A stretch of 64,000 nt of DNA from G965227875 sp965227875 (lineage in GTDB: Bacteria; Pseudomonadota; Alphaproteobacteria; Rhizobiales; JAJFHC01), in the NCBI GenBank assembly GCA_965227875.1, contig OZ245783.1, positions 1-64,000 on the forward strand, in the 5' to 3' direction. A program made the translations under genes and the position numbers. The notes under the pieces are model-generated. The model made no database searches and was not told the origin of the DNA. It saw only the letters and a program-made list of their open reading frames with translations. Below are positions 16,478-25,363 of the stretch, piece after piece. Within the stretch, counting starts at the first letter, position 1, and each line of letters opens with the position of its first letter.

Positions 16478-19400
16478 TCAGGAACTGCCCGCCTGGGTCT
16501 CCGCCTCGCCCTCGCTGTCGACCACCGGATCCTCGTCGAGGGCCTTGCGGAAGTCGGCCAGGAAGGTTTCCAGCGTGTCCACGTTGGCGATCTCCTTGGC
16601 GAGGTTCCGGAATTCGACCCCGGCATGTTCCGCCGGCTGGGTCACGACGTCGAAAGAAGTCGCAAGATCCGTCTTCTTCATGCGCTCGAAAAACTGTTTG
16701 CGGGTGCGCTCGAGGCCGAACGCGTCTTCCGCGAGCGCGTAGGAGACCGCCGCCTTCATGACGTCCAGCATCTGTTCGCGGTTGAGGGGCGCACCCTCGT
16801 CCTTGATGTCGAGAAGAAGCAGTCGCTCGAACGCCTCGCCGGCCTGCTGCCACATTTCGGCCTTCCAGTAGGCCTCCGCGCGGGTGCGCTCCACATGCGA
16901 ACCCGTCTGGTCACTCAGAAGGTCAATGGCCTGGCGGGCCAGTCCGAGTTCCGACAGCGCGCGCGCCTCCAGGATGAGACGCTTCGTCTTGAGCTCCTGC
17001 GGGAGAACGGCCTGGCGTGACCGGCGGAGAACCTCGAGCGCCTTCTTGGGCTTGTGGTTCATGAGATGCACGACGCCCAGCTTGGCCGCGACCTGCGCGC
17101 GGGCCGCTCCCGTGAGGCGCTTCTCGACCTGATGTCCCAGCACCTCTTCCGCCTTGTCTAGCAGGTCGACCGCGATCAGGCGATCGGCAAGCTTGCGGAT
17201 CATCTCGTCGCCCAGACGCCCGACCGGCGTCAGTTCGCGGAAATCGTAGTAGAGACCGAGAGCCTTGACCGGCGAAAGTTCGTCCGCGCCGCCGTCGAGA
17301 TACAGCCGGCGGAACTGGCTGGTCATCTCGTCGTGGATCGACCGCGCCATGGGATTGCCAGGAAAGTTCGTGACGGCCGTCTTCATCAGCATCATGCCGC
17401 GGCGATAGTCGCGATTGGCCATGTGGAGCTTGGCTAGCCGGCGCAGAAGCTTCAGTTCCAGTTCGTCGCCGCGCCACATGACTGTCGCGCCGTCATATCG
17501 CCTGATGGCCTCGTCGGCCGAAATCGTTCCGAGCTTCAGCGCAAGGCCGGTGTGGTAGAGCCGCGCTTCGGCCTCGACCTTCCGGTCGCGGCTGGCAATC
17601 GCCAGTTCATAGACCCCGAGTGCTTCCGTCGTCCTGCCGAGACCTTCGAGCAGCCTGCCGCGCAGGAGCATGGCGTTGGCTTCGTCGACCGGGCGCAACT
17701 GCTTGCTTGGCAGCGCCCGCAGCTGGAAGTCGGCCGATTGCCAGTCTTCCAGTTCCACCGCAGCACGCGCGGCGTTGATCCTGAAGCGGTTCCGGATCTC
17801 TTCCGGATATTTCACGATCTCGTTTTCACCGTGAATGTAGTTGGCGAGCGCTTCGGCGTACTTGCCCGTCTGGAGATTGGCTTCGGCGATCCACGGCGTC
17901 ATGCTCGCATCCGTATCGACACCGAAGTGGTTGATATCCTTCTGCGCTTCTTCCGGGCGATGCATCAGGATCCTGGCGATCGCGCGCATGGCATGGAAAA
18001 CCGGCTTGCCGCCGATATCGGGATCGTTGTCCTCGACGAGTTCGAGCTGTCCCAGGGCCTCGGCACCCAGCTGATTGGCCAGATAGAGCTTTGAAAGCTC
18101 CAGCCGCAAACCGACCGCCTGGAATCCGGGCAGCGTGGATATCCCGTATTCGAGCTCCTTGACGCGATCCGGGAACCGGCTGGGATCTCCTTGCGACCAC
18201 CTGTTGAAATCGATGAGCCCGCGGACCGCCGGCGCGTCTGTCGAAGACGAGATGCCGGAATCACCAACGACGTTCACCGGCGTCAGCGTCAGGCCCTTGC
18301 GGCGGGTGATGATGACCTCCTCGCCGGAAAGCCGGACTGCCAGGTCGTCCGCATATGGCTTGATGGCAAGGCCGTGCGAGGTTCTGAAGGTGGCGAACTC
18401 GACGAATTCCTGCGCACGTCCGCCGACACTGATGCGGCCGAGCGCGGTGACGGCGGCAAACCGGTCGCCCACGACAGGGTCGTCGATCCAGTGCACCGCG
18501 TGGGCCCCGGGGACGGTCGCGGTTACCTTGAGAAGACCGTCGGTCCGTTCTCCACGGACGAGTTGAACCACATCATCGTTGCTGCCGTCGTCTTCCGTCA
18601 TGGTGACGGCCCAGTCATTGCCGCGTGGCTCCAGCACGACATTGAGTGCGGTGTTAAGCGGGACACGCGCGACACGCACCTCGGGCGTATCGAGAACGGT
18701 GGGCCTGACCGACCGGTCCGAAGCGGCGCCAAGCCGTGACCAGTCGACATCCTGATCGGTGTCGAAAACGAGCCAGAGCGCATCGGAACGGACGAACCCG
18801 GCGGCAGGGACCGGCTTCGAGAATGGAAAGAGGATCGTCCCTGCGGCGAGCAGTTCGCCTTTTTCCACGGACGGATTGCGCTGCGTGACATCCGCCGCGG
18901 ATGCGATCACGTCGCCATCCTCGCCGGCCTCGGCGTCCATTGATGCGGCATCGGTTCCGGTCTGCATCTTGGCCGGCTGTGCTTGTTGGTCCGACCCTGC
19001 CGCCACAGCCGACACAGCCGACGGAGTCGGCGCCGCACCACCGCCCGCGATCGCAGCCGGGTCAGCGGCATCCAGTCCGTCGCGGTCGAGCGCCAGTTCG
19101 CGGATGACGATCGTCGGCGTTTCGAGCGTCATCCGGCCTTCTTCGATCGCTCTGGACAGATCCGCGTCCATTTCCGACATGTCCGTCGAGTCGTTGGCAG
19201 CCGCTTTTTGCGGGGCATCTTTCGATTGCGTGTTGCCACCCGCTGCCGGCATTTCCTTTTCGCCGGCCGCCGGGCTTTGCTTCGCCGCGGGCTCCGCGTC
19301 GGCCTTCTTGGCCGGAATCTTGGTCTCGGCTGCCGCGGGCTTGCCACCGACGGGCGCGGATCCGCCGCCATTCGCGTCACCCGAACCGGACGTTCCCTTC

Positions 19401-20344
19401 AACTCGACGGTCTGCTTGCGTTCGGGCTTGTTCTTTTCGGCCGGGTCGTCTCCGACGATCTTCTGGATCAGGTTCGTGAGCGACGGCGTATCCTCCTTGC
19501 CGGACACGTCGACAATGTAACTGTTGCCTTCCATGAAGGCGCGCACGTTGACCTTCTCATCGACAATCAGCGTCACGGTCAGGCCGTCGGCGGTCACTTC
19601 AGAGGACGCGCCCTCGATCAGTCTCGGAGGGTCAGCCAGAAGCCGGCCCATCATCGGTTTGGCGATCCGGTCGAAGGACACCTGAACCCTGTTGCCGTCG
19701 CGCGTCAGACGGGCCTTTGTCGGCGACGGCCAGTCGAACATGACGCGGGAGAACGTTTCATACTGGCCGACACGCACGTTCACGCGGCGGTTGCGGTCCT
19801 GGGCCTCCTTGAGCTGCGCGTCGCGTCTGGCCGCCTCCTCCGCGAGTCTGGCCCGCCGATTGAGTTCGGCGAGCACGTCCGCCGGCAGCCCCGGTGCCGG
19901 GCCTTCCCAGTCGACCGGCAGCATGTCGATGAAGAGTTCCTCGCCGGCCTCGATCGAATTGATCTTCTGCCGGGTGGCAAGCGCGAAACGGACCGCCTTG
20001 CCGTCCGGATCCAGCCTGCCCGCCACGACCACGCCCTTGCCGTCCAGCGTCTTGAGCGTTTCGCCCAGGGAAATGGGCGTGTCGAAGGTGATGACCAGTA
20101 CCGAGTCCGTCGCTTTGACGTTGTATTTCGGCAGCGACTTGAACGCGAAACGCATGCGGGCGTACCCGTCCCGCTTTTCCAGCGAGAACAGCGGCGTGGA
20201 TTGCGCGTAGGCGGGTGCGACGGCGAGCGGAACGCTCGATGCCCCGAAGACGAGGCCAATGACCGCGGCGCCGACGAGCAGGCGCTTGCGCAGCCTGCGT
20301 CGCAGGCTGCGGTCATCGCCAACATTCATCAGGACCTGTCGCAT
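16478..20344 (-). CDS. Large secreted AMIN-like/TPR protein of the flagellar cluster
   Basis: A 1288-residue protein with an N-terminal signal or anchor (RRRLRKRLLVGAAVIGLVFG, cleavage possible after PAYA). The first third has repeated beta-rich segments resembling AMIN domains (FSLEKRDGYARMRFAF, then FSRVMFDWPSPTKARL and LWLVFDTDQDVDW). A Lys/Glu/Pro/Ala-rich linker follows. The C-terminal 550 residues are helical pairs typical of tetratricopeptide repeats (EALANYIHGE, TEALGVYELAIASRD, KKALEVLRRS). A periplasmic scaffold role at the flagellum or cell wall is inferred. It follows motE and has its own CtrA-type box. The start at 20344 is uncertain; 20329 and 20392 are alternatives. Confidence 0.7.
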   Translation of the reverse strand: MRQVLMNVGDDRSLRRRLRKRLLVGAAVIGLVFGASSVPLAVAPAYAQSTPLFSLEKRDGYARMRFAFKSLPKYNVKATDSVLVITFDTPISLGETLKTLDGKGVVVAGRLDPDGKAVRFALATRQKINSIEAGEELFIDMLPVDWEGPAPGLPADVLAELNRRARLAEEAARRDAQLKEAQDRNRRVNVRVGQYETFSRVMFDWPSPTKARLTRDGNRVQVSFDRIAKPMMGRLLADPPRLIEGASSEVTADGLTVTLIVDEKVNVRAFMEGNSYIVDVSGKEDTPSLTNLIQKIVGDDPAEKNKPERKQTVELKGTSGSGDANGGGSAPVGGKPAAAETKIPAKKADAEPAAKQSPAAGEKEMPAAGGNTQSKDAPQKAAANDSTDMSEMDADLSRAIEEGRMTLETPTIVIRELALDRDGLDAADPAAIAGGGAAPTPSAVSAVAAGSDQQAQPAKMQTGTDAASMDAEAGEDGDVIASAADVTQRNPSVEKGELLAAGTILFPFSKPVPAAGFVRSDALWLVFDTDQDVDWSRLGAASDRSVRPTVLDTPEVRVARVPLNTALNVVLEPRGNDWAVTMTEDDGSNDDVVQLVRGERTDGLLKVTATVPGAHAVHWIDDPVVGDRFAAVTALGRISVGGRAQEFVEFATFRTSHGLAIKPYADDLAVRLSGEEVIITRRKGLTLTPVNVVGDSGISSSTDAPAVRGLIDFNRWSQGDPSRFPDRVKELEYGISTLPGFQAVGLRLELSKLYLANQLGAEALGQLELVEDNDPDIGGKPVFHAMRAIARILMHRPEEAQKDINHFGVDTDASMTPWIAEANLQTGKYAEALANYIHGENEIVKYPEEIRNRFRINAARAAVELEDWQSADFQLRALPSKQLRPVDEANAMLLRGRLLEGLGRTTEALGVYELAIASRDRKVEAEARLYHTGLALKLGTISADEAIRRYDGATVMWRGDELELKLLRRLAKLHMANRDYRRGMMLMKTAVTNFPGNPMARSIHDEMTSQFRRLYLDGGADELSPVKALGLYYDFRELTPVGRLGDEMIRKLADRLIAVDLLDKAEEVLGHQVEKRLTGAARAQVAAKLGVVHLMNHKPKKALEVLRRSRQAVLPQELKTKRLILEARALSELGLARQAIDLLSDQTGSHVERTRAEAYWKAEMWQQAGEAFERLLLLDIKDEGAPLNREQMLDVMKAAVSYALAEDAFGLERTRKQFFERMKKTDLATSFDVVTQPAEHAGVEFRNLAKEIANVDTLETFLADFRKALDEDPVVDSEGEAETQAGSS

Positions 20345-20419
20345 CGAGCAGCGCCATCCGTGATGTACGCGCAAACGCGCGCACCAACCCATCTGGCGCC
20401 GACTCTAGGTCTTTGTCGG

Positions 20420-20434
20420 TTAAAACCTTGTTAA
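20420..20434 (-). promoter_or_regulatory. CtrA-type box upstream of the TPR gene
   Basis: TTAAAACCTTGTTAA is an exact TTAA-N7-TTAA, 76 bp upstream of the preferred start of the large TPR protein and just downstream of the motE stop. It suggests the TPR gene has its own CtrA-controlled promoter. Confidence 0.6.
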
Positions 20435-20478
20435 GAATGCCTGCACGTAAACCACGTCGGCAGCACTTGCGCCACCTG

Positions 20479-21306
20479 TCAGCCTTCGTTTTCCGTGACG
20501 GGCGGTAGTTCCGACGTCGCACCGGACGCATCGGCTTCGCGGCCCGCCGCAATGGCGGCGAGTTCGACCGTGAGGCGTTGTGCGGCGATGGAATCCATCT
20601 TGGCCAGCACGGCGGCCATCTTGCGCGCGTTCATGTTCTGGACGACGGAGAGCAGGACCTCCATCTCCAGCGAATTGAAGATGCGCGCGGCATCCTTGGG
20701 TTTCATGTTCTCGTACATGCTGACGAGGTTCTTGAACCGCTCGGACTTCTCCTTGCTGCGCTTGCCGAACGAGGTCTCGACCCGCTCCTCGATGGCCTTG
20801 ATCTCGGTCAGGCGTTCGGCAATCTTCTTTTCGGCCGCGCGCAGGAGTTTTTCCTTGAGTTCCAGGGCCTTCTCGCGCTTGTCGAGCTGTTTGCGGCGCT
20901 CGGCGAGACGTTCGAGCACCTCGATCTCGGTGCTCGAAAGAATGTCCTTTTCTTGCTCGCCGGAGGCCGATCCTTCGGCAGCGACGGCCTTTTCCCCGCC
21001 ACCCTCGGCACCGTCCTTTGCGGCCGTGTCGGCTTCCTTGCCGTCCTCTGCGCCATCCGCGGCCTTCGCGTCGGCGCCGGCCTCGCCCCCGGCCTCATCA
21101 CCGGCTGCCGCGGTTTCGTTCTCGCCGGTTTCCTGGGCCACCGCGGTCGATACCGCGAGTGTCTCGAAACGCGGGTCGAACAAGAAGTGAACGCCCTTGA
21201 CCGCGAGCAGGCTCCCGGCCGCGATCATGACGACCGGCAACAGGCGGAATGCGGCCGGTTTGCCGTTCTCCGCTTCAGTCCTGAGGAGGGACAGCATGGG
21301 CTTCAC
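20479..21306 (-). CDS. motE: MotE-family flagellar protein
   Basis: A 275-residue inner-membrane-anchored periplasmic protein. It has a single N-terminal helix (LLPVVMIAAGSLLAVKGVHFLF), an Ala/Glu/Gly-rich linker (residues 55-120), a coiled coil (RLAERRKQLDKREKALELKE) and a C-terminal MgtE-N-like region (YENMKPKDAARIFNSLEMEVLL, ARKMAAVLAKMDS). This is the plan of MotE, a chaperone-like partner of the periplasmic motility protein MotC in rhizobia. Whether it serves the same stator system here is untested, and no motA, motB or motC gene is in the window. Its start overlaps the preceding gene by 4 bp. Confidence 0.8.
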   Translation of the reverse strand: MKPMLSLLRTEAENGKPAAFRLLPVVMIAAGSLLAVKGVHFLFDPRFETLAVSTAVAQETGENETAAAGDEAGGEAGADAKAADGAEDGKEADTAAKDGAEGGGEKAVAAEGSASGEQEKDILSSTEIEVLERLAERRKQLDKREKALELKEKLLRAAEKKIAERLTEIKAIEERVETSFGKRSKEKSERFKNLVSMYENMKPKDAARIFNSLEMEVLLSVVQNMNARKMAAVLAKMDSIAAQRLTVELAAIAAGREADASGATSELPPVTENEG

Positions 21307-21653
21307 CTTGCACGCCGGTGCATTGACGGGTGCCCGGTGTCACGGCCCTGGACTGTCCCGGCCGCGCGCTGACGAGCCACGGCGAGAACCGAAAGCTCCT
21401 CAATGAGGGCACGGGCCTTTGTCAGTTTTTCCGAAAGCCTCGCGTCCGTCTCGTCGGCCGTTGCCTTCAGGCCCGAAATCGCGGATTCCGCCTTCTGGGT
21501 GGCCCCGACAAGTTCGACGATGACCTGGCGGAGATCGCCCTGGGATGCGCGCAGCCGCTCGAGCTTGCGGGTGAGGACGTAACAATAGCCGATCGTCGCG
21601 ACCAGCAACGCGGCGACAAGTCCTTCGAGAATCAGTCCGACCGGCATGTTCAT
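21303..21653 (-). CDS. DUF6468-type small flagellar-cluster protein
   Basis: A 116-residue protein: one N-terminal transmembrane helix (GLILEGLVAALLVATIGYCYVL) followed by a helical, probably coiled-coil segment (LERLRASQGDLRQVIVELVG, ATQKAESAISGLKATADETD). It matches the small DUF6468-type proteins found between fliM and motE in alphaproteobacteria; function unknown. It overlaps both neighbours by 4 bp (fliM stop and motE start), which argues for translational coupling and a flagellar role. Confidence 0.75.
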   Translation of the reverse strand: MNMPVGLILEGLVAALLVATIGYCYVLTRKLERLRASQGDLRQVIVELVGATQKAESAISGLKATADETDARLSEKLTKARALIEELSVLAVARQRAAGTVQGRDTGHPSMHRRAR

Positions 21654-22909
21654 GCGTGCGCCCCCTGTGAATCTTCGGTTGCCGCGGCGACGGCTCTGCG
21701 ATTGCGGTCGAGCTGGATGCCCTGCACGACCTGCACGGCAATCTGTTCTCCGACCTTGCCCATGCGACCCTTGAGAAGCGGAACCCCGCCGCACCGCAGG
21801 TCGATCGCGCCGTTCGCGGTCGCGTTGAGCATGACTGTCTGGCCGACACGCAGGTTCATGGCCTCGCGCAGACTGATCTGCTGTTCGTCCAGCACCGCGT
21901 CTATTTCCAGTTCGGTGACCCAGAGTTCGCTCGCGAGGTGGGTCTCCCAGATCGCATCCCGGCCGAACTTTTCGCCCATGAACATCTGGAGAAGAAGTTC
22001 GCGGATCGGCTCGAGAGTTGCGTAGGGAAGCACCAGTTCGATCGTGCCGCCCCGGTCTTCCATGTCGATGCGCAGGTTGACCAGGATCGACGCGTTCGCC
22101 GGGCGTGTGATCGTCGTGAAGCGCGGATTCGTTTCCACCCGGTCGAGTTCGAACGTGACCGGCGAGAGAGGCTCGAACGCCGCCTGTGCATCGGCCAGAA
22201 CCACCTCGATCATCCGTTCGACGAGCGCCGTTTCGATCGTCGTGTAGGGCCGACCTTCGACACGCCGCTTCGCCGGGCTGTGACGGCCGCCGAGCAGGAC
22301 GTCGACGATCGAGTAGATGAGGCTCGAGTTGACCGTGATCAGGCCGTAATTGTCCCATTCCTGCGCCTTGAAAACCGACAGGATGGCCGGCAGCGGAATC
22401 GAGTTCAGATAGTCGCCGAACCGGATCGACGTGATCCCGTCGAGGCTCACCTCGACGTTGTCCGACGTGAAATTGCGCAGGCTCGTCGTCATCAGGCGCA
22501 CCAGACGGTCGAACACGATCTCCAGCATCGGGAGACGTTCGTAGGACACCAGTGTCGAGTTGATGATCGACTGGATGCCGCCTTCGCCTTCGCGGTCGTC
22601 CGCGACCGTGAAGCCGAGCAGGTTGTCGATTTCGTCCTGGTTGAGAAGCCGTTCGGCCGACCCGCCAGCTTCGTCGCCGTCGCCGATCATCTCGGCCCAG
22701 CGCTCCGCCATCTCGTCGTCGTTCTGGCCCGGCTCCGGTGCACCACCGCCGCCACCGTCATCGCCTTCGAGCATGGCCGCCCATTCGTCGGCCAGCGCGT
22801 CGTCTCCGCCGCCGCCTTCCTCGCCGGCGATCATGGCCTCCCATTCGTCGGCCATCTGGTCGTCGGCGGACTGGCCCTCTCCGGGTCCGGGAATATCGTC
22901 CTCAGCCAT
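21650..22909 (-). CDS. fliM: Flagellar motor switch protein FliM with tripled N-terminal motif
   Basis: FliM (419 residues) is a C-ring protein that binds phosphorylated CheY and sets rotation. The usual N-terminal CheY-binding helix appears as LLNQDEIDNLLGF at residues 88-100. The middle domain (NSTLVSYERLPMLEIVFDR, GLITVNSSLIYSIVDVLLGG) and the C-terminal SpoA domain (LRVGQTVMLNATANG) are normal. Unusually, residues 1-80 add three copies of a short acidic motif: MADEWEAMI, LADEWAAML and MAERWAEMI, separated by Gly/Asp linkers. It lies 14 bp after fliL. No fliG or fliN gene is in the window. Confidence 0.96.
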   Translation of the reverse strand: MAEDDIPGPGEGQSADDQMADEWEAMIAGEEGGGGDDALADEWAAMLEGDDGGGGGAPEPGQNDDEMAERWAEMIGDGDEAGGSAERLLNQDEIDNLLGFTVADDREGEGGIQSIINSTLVSYERLPMLEIVFDRLVRLMTTSLRNFTSDNVEVSLDGITSIRFGDYLNSIPLPAILSVFKAQEWDNYGLITVNSSLIYSIVDVLLGGRHSPAKRRVEGRPYTTIETALVERMIEVVLADAQAAFEPLSPVTFELDRVETNPRFTTITRPANASILVNLRIDMEDRGGTIELVLPYATLEPIRELLLQMFMGEKFGRDAIWETHLASELWVTELEIDAVLDEQQISLREAMNLRVGQTVMLNATANGAIDLRCGGVPLLKGRMGKVGEQIAVQVVQGIQLDRNRRAVAAATEDSQGAHA

Positions 22910-22923
22910 TGCCGTACCGGCCC

Positions 22924-23433
22924 CTATTGAATGATGATTTCCTTGAACAGCACGCGATCGATCTTGCGCGGCCGTATCGAGAGGTTGACGCGCCGAAGCA
23001 GTTCTTCCTTGAGGCGGTAGACGCCTGCCGACCCTTCAAGGTCATCGGTGCGCAGTTCGCGCAGGTAGACCTGGAACGTGTCGACGATGCGCGGCATGAC
23101 CAGCTGCAGTGCGTCGGACACGGCCTTGTCGGACGTCTCCAGCGCCACCTTTATCTTCAGGAACTTGGCGCGCTTGTCGTTCTGGCTCAGGTTCACGAGC
23201 ATGTCGGGGAGTTCGAAGAAGATCGCCTGCTTCTCCTCTTCCGGCTCGGTCGTTGCGACGGTTTCCTCGCCGCCGCCGAACATCATCAGGCCGCCCACAC
23301 CGAGTCCGCTGAGCAGCAGGAGCGGCAGGATGATGTAGAGAACCAGCACCTTTCCGCTGAGCTTCCGCCCGCCGGAATCGGCCCCTTCCCCCGCTTCTTC
23401 CGGGATATCCGCTGCGTCTGCAGTGTCACTCAT
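22924..23433 (-). CDS. fliL: Flagellar basal body-associated protein FliL
   Basis: FliL (169 residues) is a single-span inner-membrane protein with a periplasmic domain that rings and stabilises the stators. It has an acidic N-terminus, a helix (VLVLYIILPLLLLSGLGVGG) and a C-terminal FliL domain with DMLVNLSQNDKRAKFLKIKV and RRVNLSIRPRKIDRVLFKEIIIQ in shorter blocks. The ATG at 23433 is chosen because upstream in-frame sequence lies in the regulatory spacer. It heads the leftward fliL-fliM-DUF6468-motE operon. Confidence 0.93.
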   Translation of the reverse strand: MSDTADAADIPEEAGEGADSGGRKLSGKVLVLYIILPLLLLSGLGVGGLMMFGGGEETVATTEPEEEKQAIFFELPDMLVNLSQNDKRAKFLKIKVALETSDKAVSDALQLVMPRIVDTFQVYLRELRTDDLEGSAGVYRLKEELLRRVNLSIRPRKIDRVLFKEIIIQ

Positions 23434-23539
23434 CGTCCAGTCCGTATCAGAAATTCTCGACCCCGCGGACGGCCGATCCGGCTGGAAAGAACCGGGTCCC
23501 GCAGGCCGACACGCGTGACTATTAATAAAGAGAAATGGG

Positions 23540-23554
23540 TTAACGAAGTCTTGA
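23540..23554 (-). promoter_or_regulatory. CtrA-like box upstream of fliL
   Basis: TTAACGAAGTCTTGA fits TTAA-N7-TTAA with one mismatch, about 107 bp upstream of fliL in the spacer shared with flgF (23434-23788). Confidence 0.4.
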
Positions 23555-23584
23555 TGGGCACTTCTTTGCCGGCCCGCGGCAGAT

Positions 23585-23606
23585 ATTGCCGGGCAGACCC
23601 GGCAAT
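23585..23606. repeat. Perfect 9-bp inverted repeat in the fliL-flgF spacer
   Basis: ATTGCCGGG and CCCGGCAAT are separated by CAGA. It lies 60 bp upstream of the flgF sigma-54 promoter, where an enhancer would be expected, but the same core also occurs in the tandem repeat array at 52.75-54.8 kb, so it may be a dispersed palindrome. Confidence 0.6.
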
Positions 23607-23665
23607 TCGCCCGCACCGCACGGCGATATTTCACTCAACTCATTGAAATATAACGGTATTTTTTC

Positions 23666-23681
23666 TGGCACGCATTCTGCA
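23666..23681 (+). promoter_or_regulatory. Sigma-54 promoter of flgF operon
   Basis: TGGCACGCATTCTGCA has the invariant GG and GC dinucleotides 10 bp apart (-24/-12) and an almost complete TGGCACG half. It lies 108 bp upstream of flgF and points towards it. Sigma-54 control of rod and hook genes is known from Caulobacter. Confidence 0.75.
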
Positions 23682-23788
23682 CTCCTCGTGAGCGGGTCCG
23701 GCGGAGGTCGTCGGACCCGGGTCAGTCCAGTCAGTAGCGGTGTGGCGTACGGTCTCTGAATCAAACAGAACTTAACGATTGCGAAACC

Positions 23789-24526
23789 ATGGAAAACAAC
23801 CTTCTGATCGGCCTGTCGAGACAAGTGGCCCTGCAGCGCCAGATGAACGTCATCGCGAACAATCTCGCGAACATGCAGACGTCCGGCTACAAGGCTGAAA
23901 AGCTGAAGTTCGAAGAGATGATCATGCCGGTCGCGAAGGACACCGACCTGACCGGCAACGATGCCGATCTCTCCTACGTCTACGATGTCGCCCACATCCG
24001 TGATTTCCGCGAGGGCGACTTCGTTCCCACGGGCAATCCCTTCGACATCGCCATCAACGGTTCGGGCTGGTTCGCCGTGGAAACGCCGGAAGGCGAACGC
24101 TACACACGCAACGGCCATCTCAAGATCGACGCCGAAGGCCGTCTCACCACCCCGGACGGTCATCCGGTCCTGACCACCTCGGGCGTCGTCACGATCGGCG
24201 CGGAGGAAAAGGACTTCTCGGTCGCCTCCGACGGGACGATTTCGACGAGCGACGGCGAAAAAGGGCGCCTTCGTATCGTGCGTTTCGAAAACGAGGCGCT
24301 GCTCGAGAAACTCGGCAACAGCCTCTACGCCTCTCCCGAACCCGGCGAGGACACCGCCGCCCGCATCGCACAGGGCGTGGTGGAGAAATCGAACGTCGTG
24401 CCGATCTCCGAGATCTCGCGGATGATCGAAGTGAGCCGTTCCTACATCAACGTGTCCAACATGCTGGAAAAATCCTCGTCCCTGCGTCAGCGCGCCATCG
24501 AGGAACTGGGCCAGGTGCAGGCCTGA
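23789..24526 (+). CDS. flgF: Flagellar rod protein FlgF
   Basis: FlgF (245 residues) is a proximal rod subunit. The N-terminal ANNLANMQTSGYKAEKLKFE (core NNLANMQTSGYK) and the central DFREGDFVPTGNPFDIAING with GWFAVETPEGERYTRNGH are FlgF/FlgG-family signatures; shorter length and order distinguish it from FlgG, which follows 40 bp later. It is the first gene of flgF-flgG-flgA-flgH, driven by the sigma-54 promoter at 23666. Confidence 0.96.
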   Translation: MENNLLIGLSRQVALQRQMNVIANNLANMQTSGYKAEKLKFEEMIMPVAKDTDLTGNDADLSYVYDVAHIRDFREGDFVPTGNPFDIAINGSGWFAVETPEGERYTRNGHLKIDAEGRLTTPDGHPVLTTSGVVTIGAEEKDFSVASDGTISTSDGEKGRLRIVRFENEALLEKLGNSLYASPEPGEDTAARIAQGVVEKSNVVPISEISRMIEVSRSYINVSNMLEKSSSLRQRAIEELGQVQA

Positions 24527-24566
24527 CGCGCGCACCGGACGAACCGAACAGAAAGGACCCTGACAG

Positions 24567-25352
24567 ATGAAAGCACTGCACATAGCAGCCACCGGCATGC
24601 TGGCCCAGCAGCTCAACGTCGAGGTGATCTCCCACAACATCGCCAACATGCGCACCACGGGCTACAAGCGCCAGCGTGCCGAGTTCCAGGACCTGCTTTA
24701 CCAGAACCTGCGCCGGGTCGGCGCGAACTCCTCGGACTCCGGCACCCTCGTGCCTGCCGGTATCCAGGTGGGTCTCGGTGTCCGCACCGCGTCCACCTAC
24801 CGCGTTATGGGACAGGGCGACCTGCAGAGCACGGAGAAGTCGCTCGACGTCGCGATTCGCGGCGACGGACTCTTCCAGGTGCAGATGCCCGACGGACAGA
24901 CCGCCTACACCCGCGCCGGCGCCTTCGAGCTCAACGCCGACGGCCTCCTGGTGACGCTGGACGGGTACCAGGTCCAGCCCGGCATCACGATCCCCCAAGG
25001 AGCGCGCGAGGTCGCGATCAATTCCCAGGGACAGGTCGAGGTCTTCACCGACACGAGCACCACGTCGCAGATCGTCGGCCAGATCGAACTGGCCCGTTTC
25101 GTGAACCAGGCCGGGCTCGAAGCCATCGGTGACAATCTCTACCTGGAGACGCCGGCCAGCGGCTCGCCGACGACGGGAACACCGGCTTCCACCGGCTTCG
25201 GCAGCCTGCTGCAGAAATACCTCGAAGGTTCGAACGTCAACGCGGTCGGCGAAATATCCGACCTCATCGCCGCCCAGCGCGCCTACGAAATGAACGCCAA
25301 GGTGATCTCCGCATCGGACGAGATGATGCGCGCCACCAGCAACGTCCGATAA
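24567..25352 (+). CDS. flgG: Distal rod protein FlgG
   Basis: FlgG (261 residues, the standard length) forms the distal rod. It opens MKALHIAATGMLAQQLNVEV and shows HNIANMRTTGYKRQRAEFQDLLYQ in shorter cores (NIANMRTTGYK), GDGLFQVQMPDGQTAYTRAG, and the C-terminal AQRAYEMNAKVIS. It lies between flgF and flgA on the same strand. Confidence 0.97.
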   Translation: MKALHIAATGMLAQQLNVEVISHNIANMRTTGYKRQRAEFQDLLYQNLRRVGANSSDSGTLVPAGIQVGLGVRTASTYRVMGQGDLQSTEKSLDVAIRGDGLFQVQMPDGQTAYTRAGAFELNADGLLVTLDGYQVQPGITIPQGAREVAINSQGQVEVFTDTSTTSQIVGQIELARFVNQAGLEAIGDNLYLETPASGSPTTGTPASTGFGSLLQKYLEGSNVNAVGEISDLIAAQRAYEMNAKVISASDEMMRATSNVR

Positions 25353-25363
25353 GGGGAAGTGAC

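Noticed and set aside
21303..22358. A 351-codon minus-strand frame as a single gene
   Set aside because: Only its last 116 codons (from 21653) are gene-like; the upstream part is a shadow of fliM in another frame.
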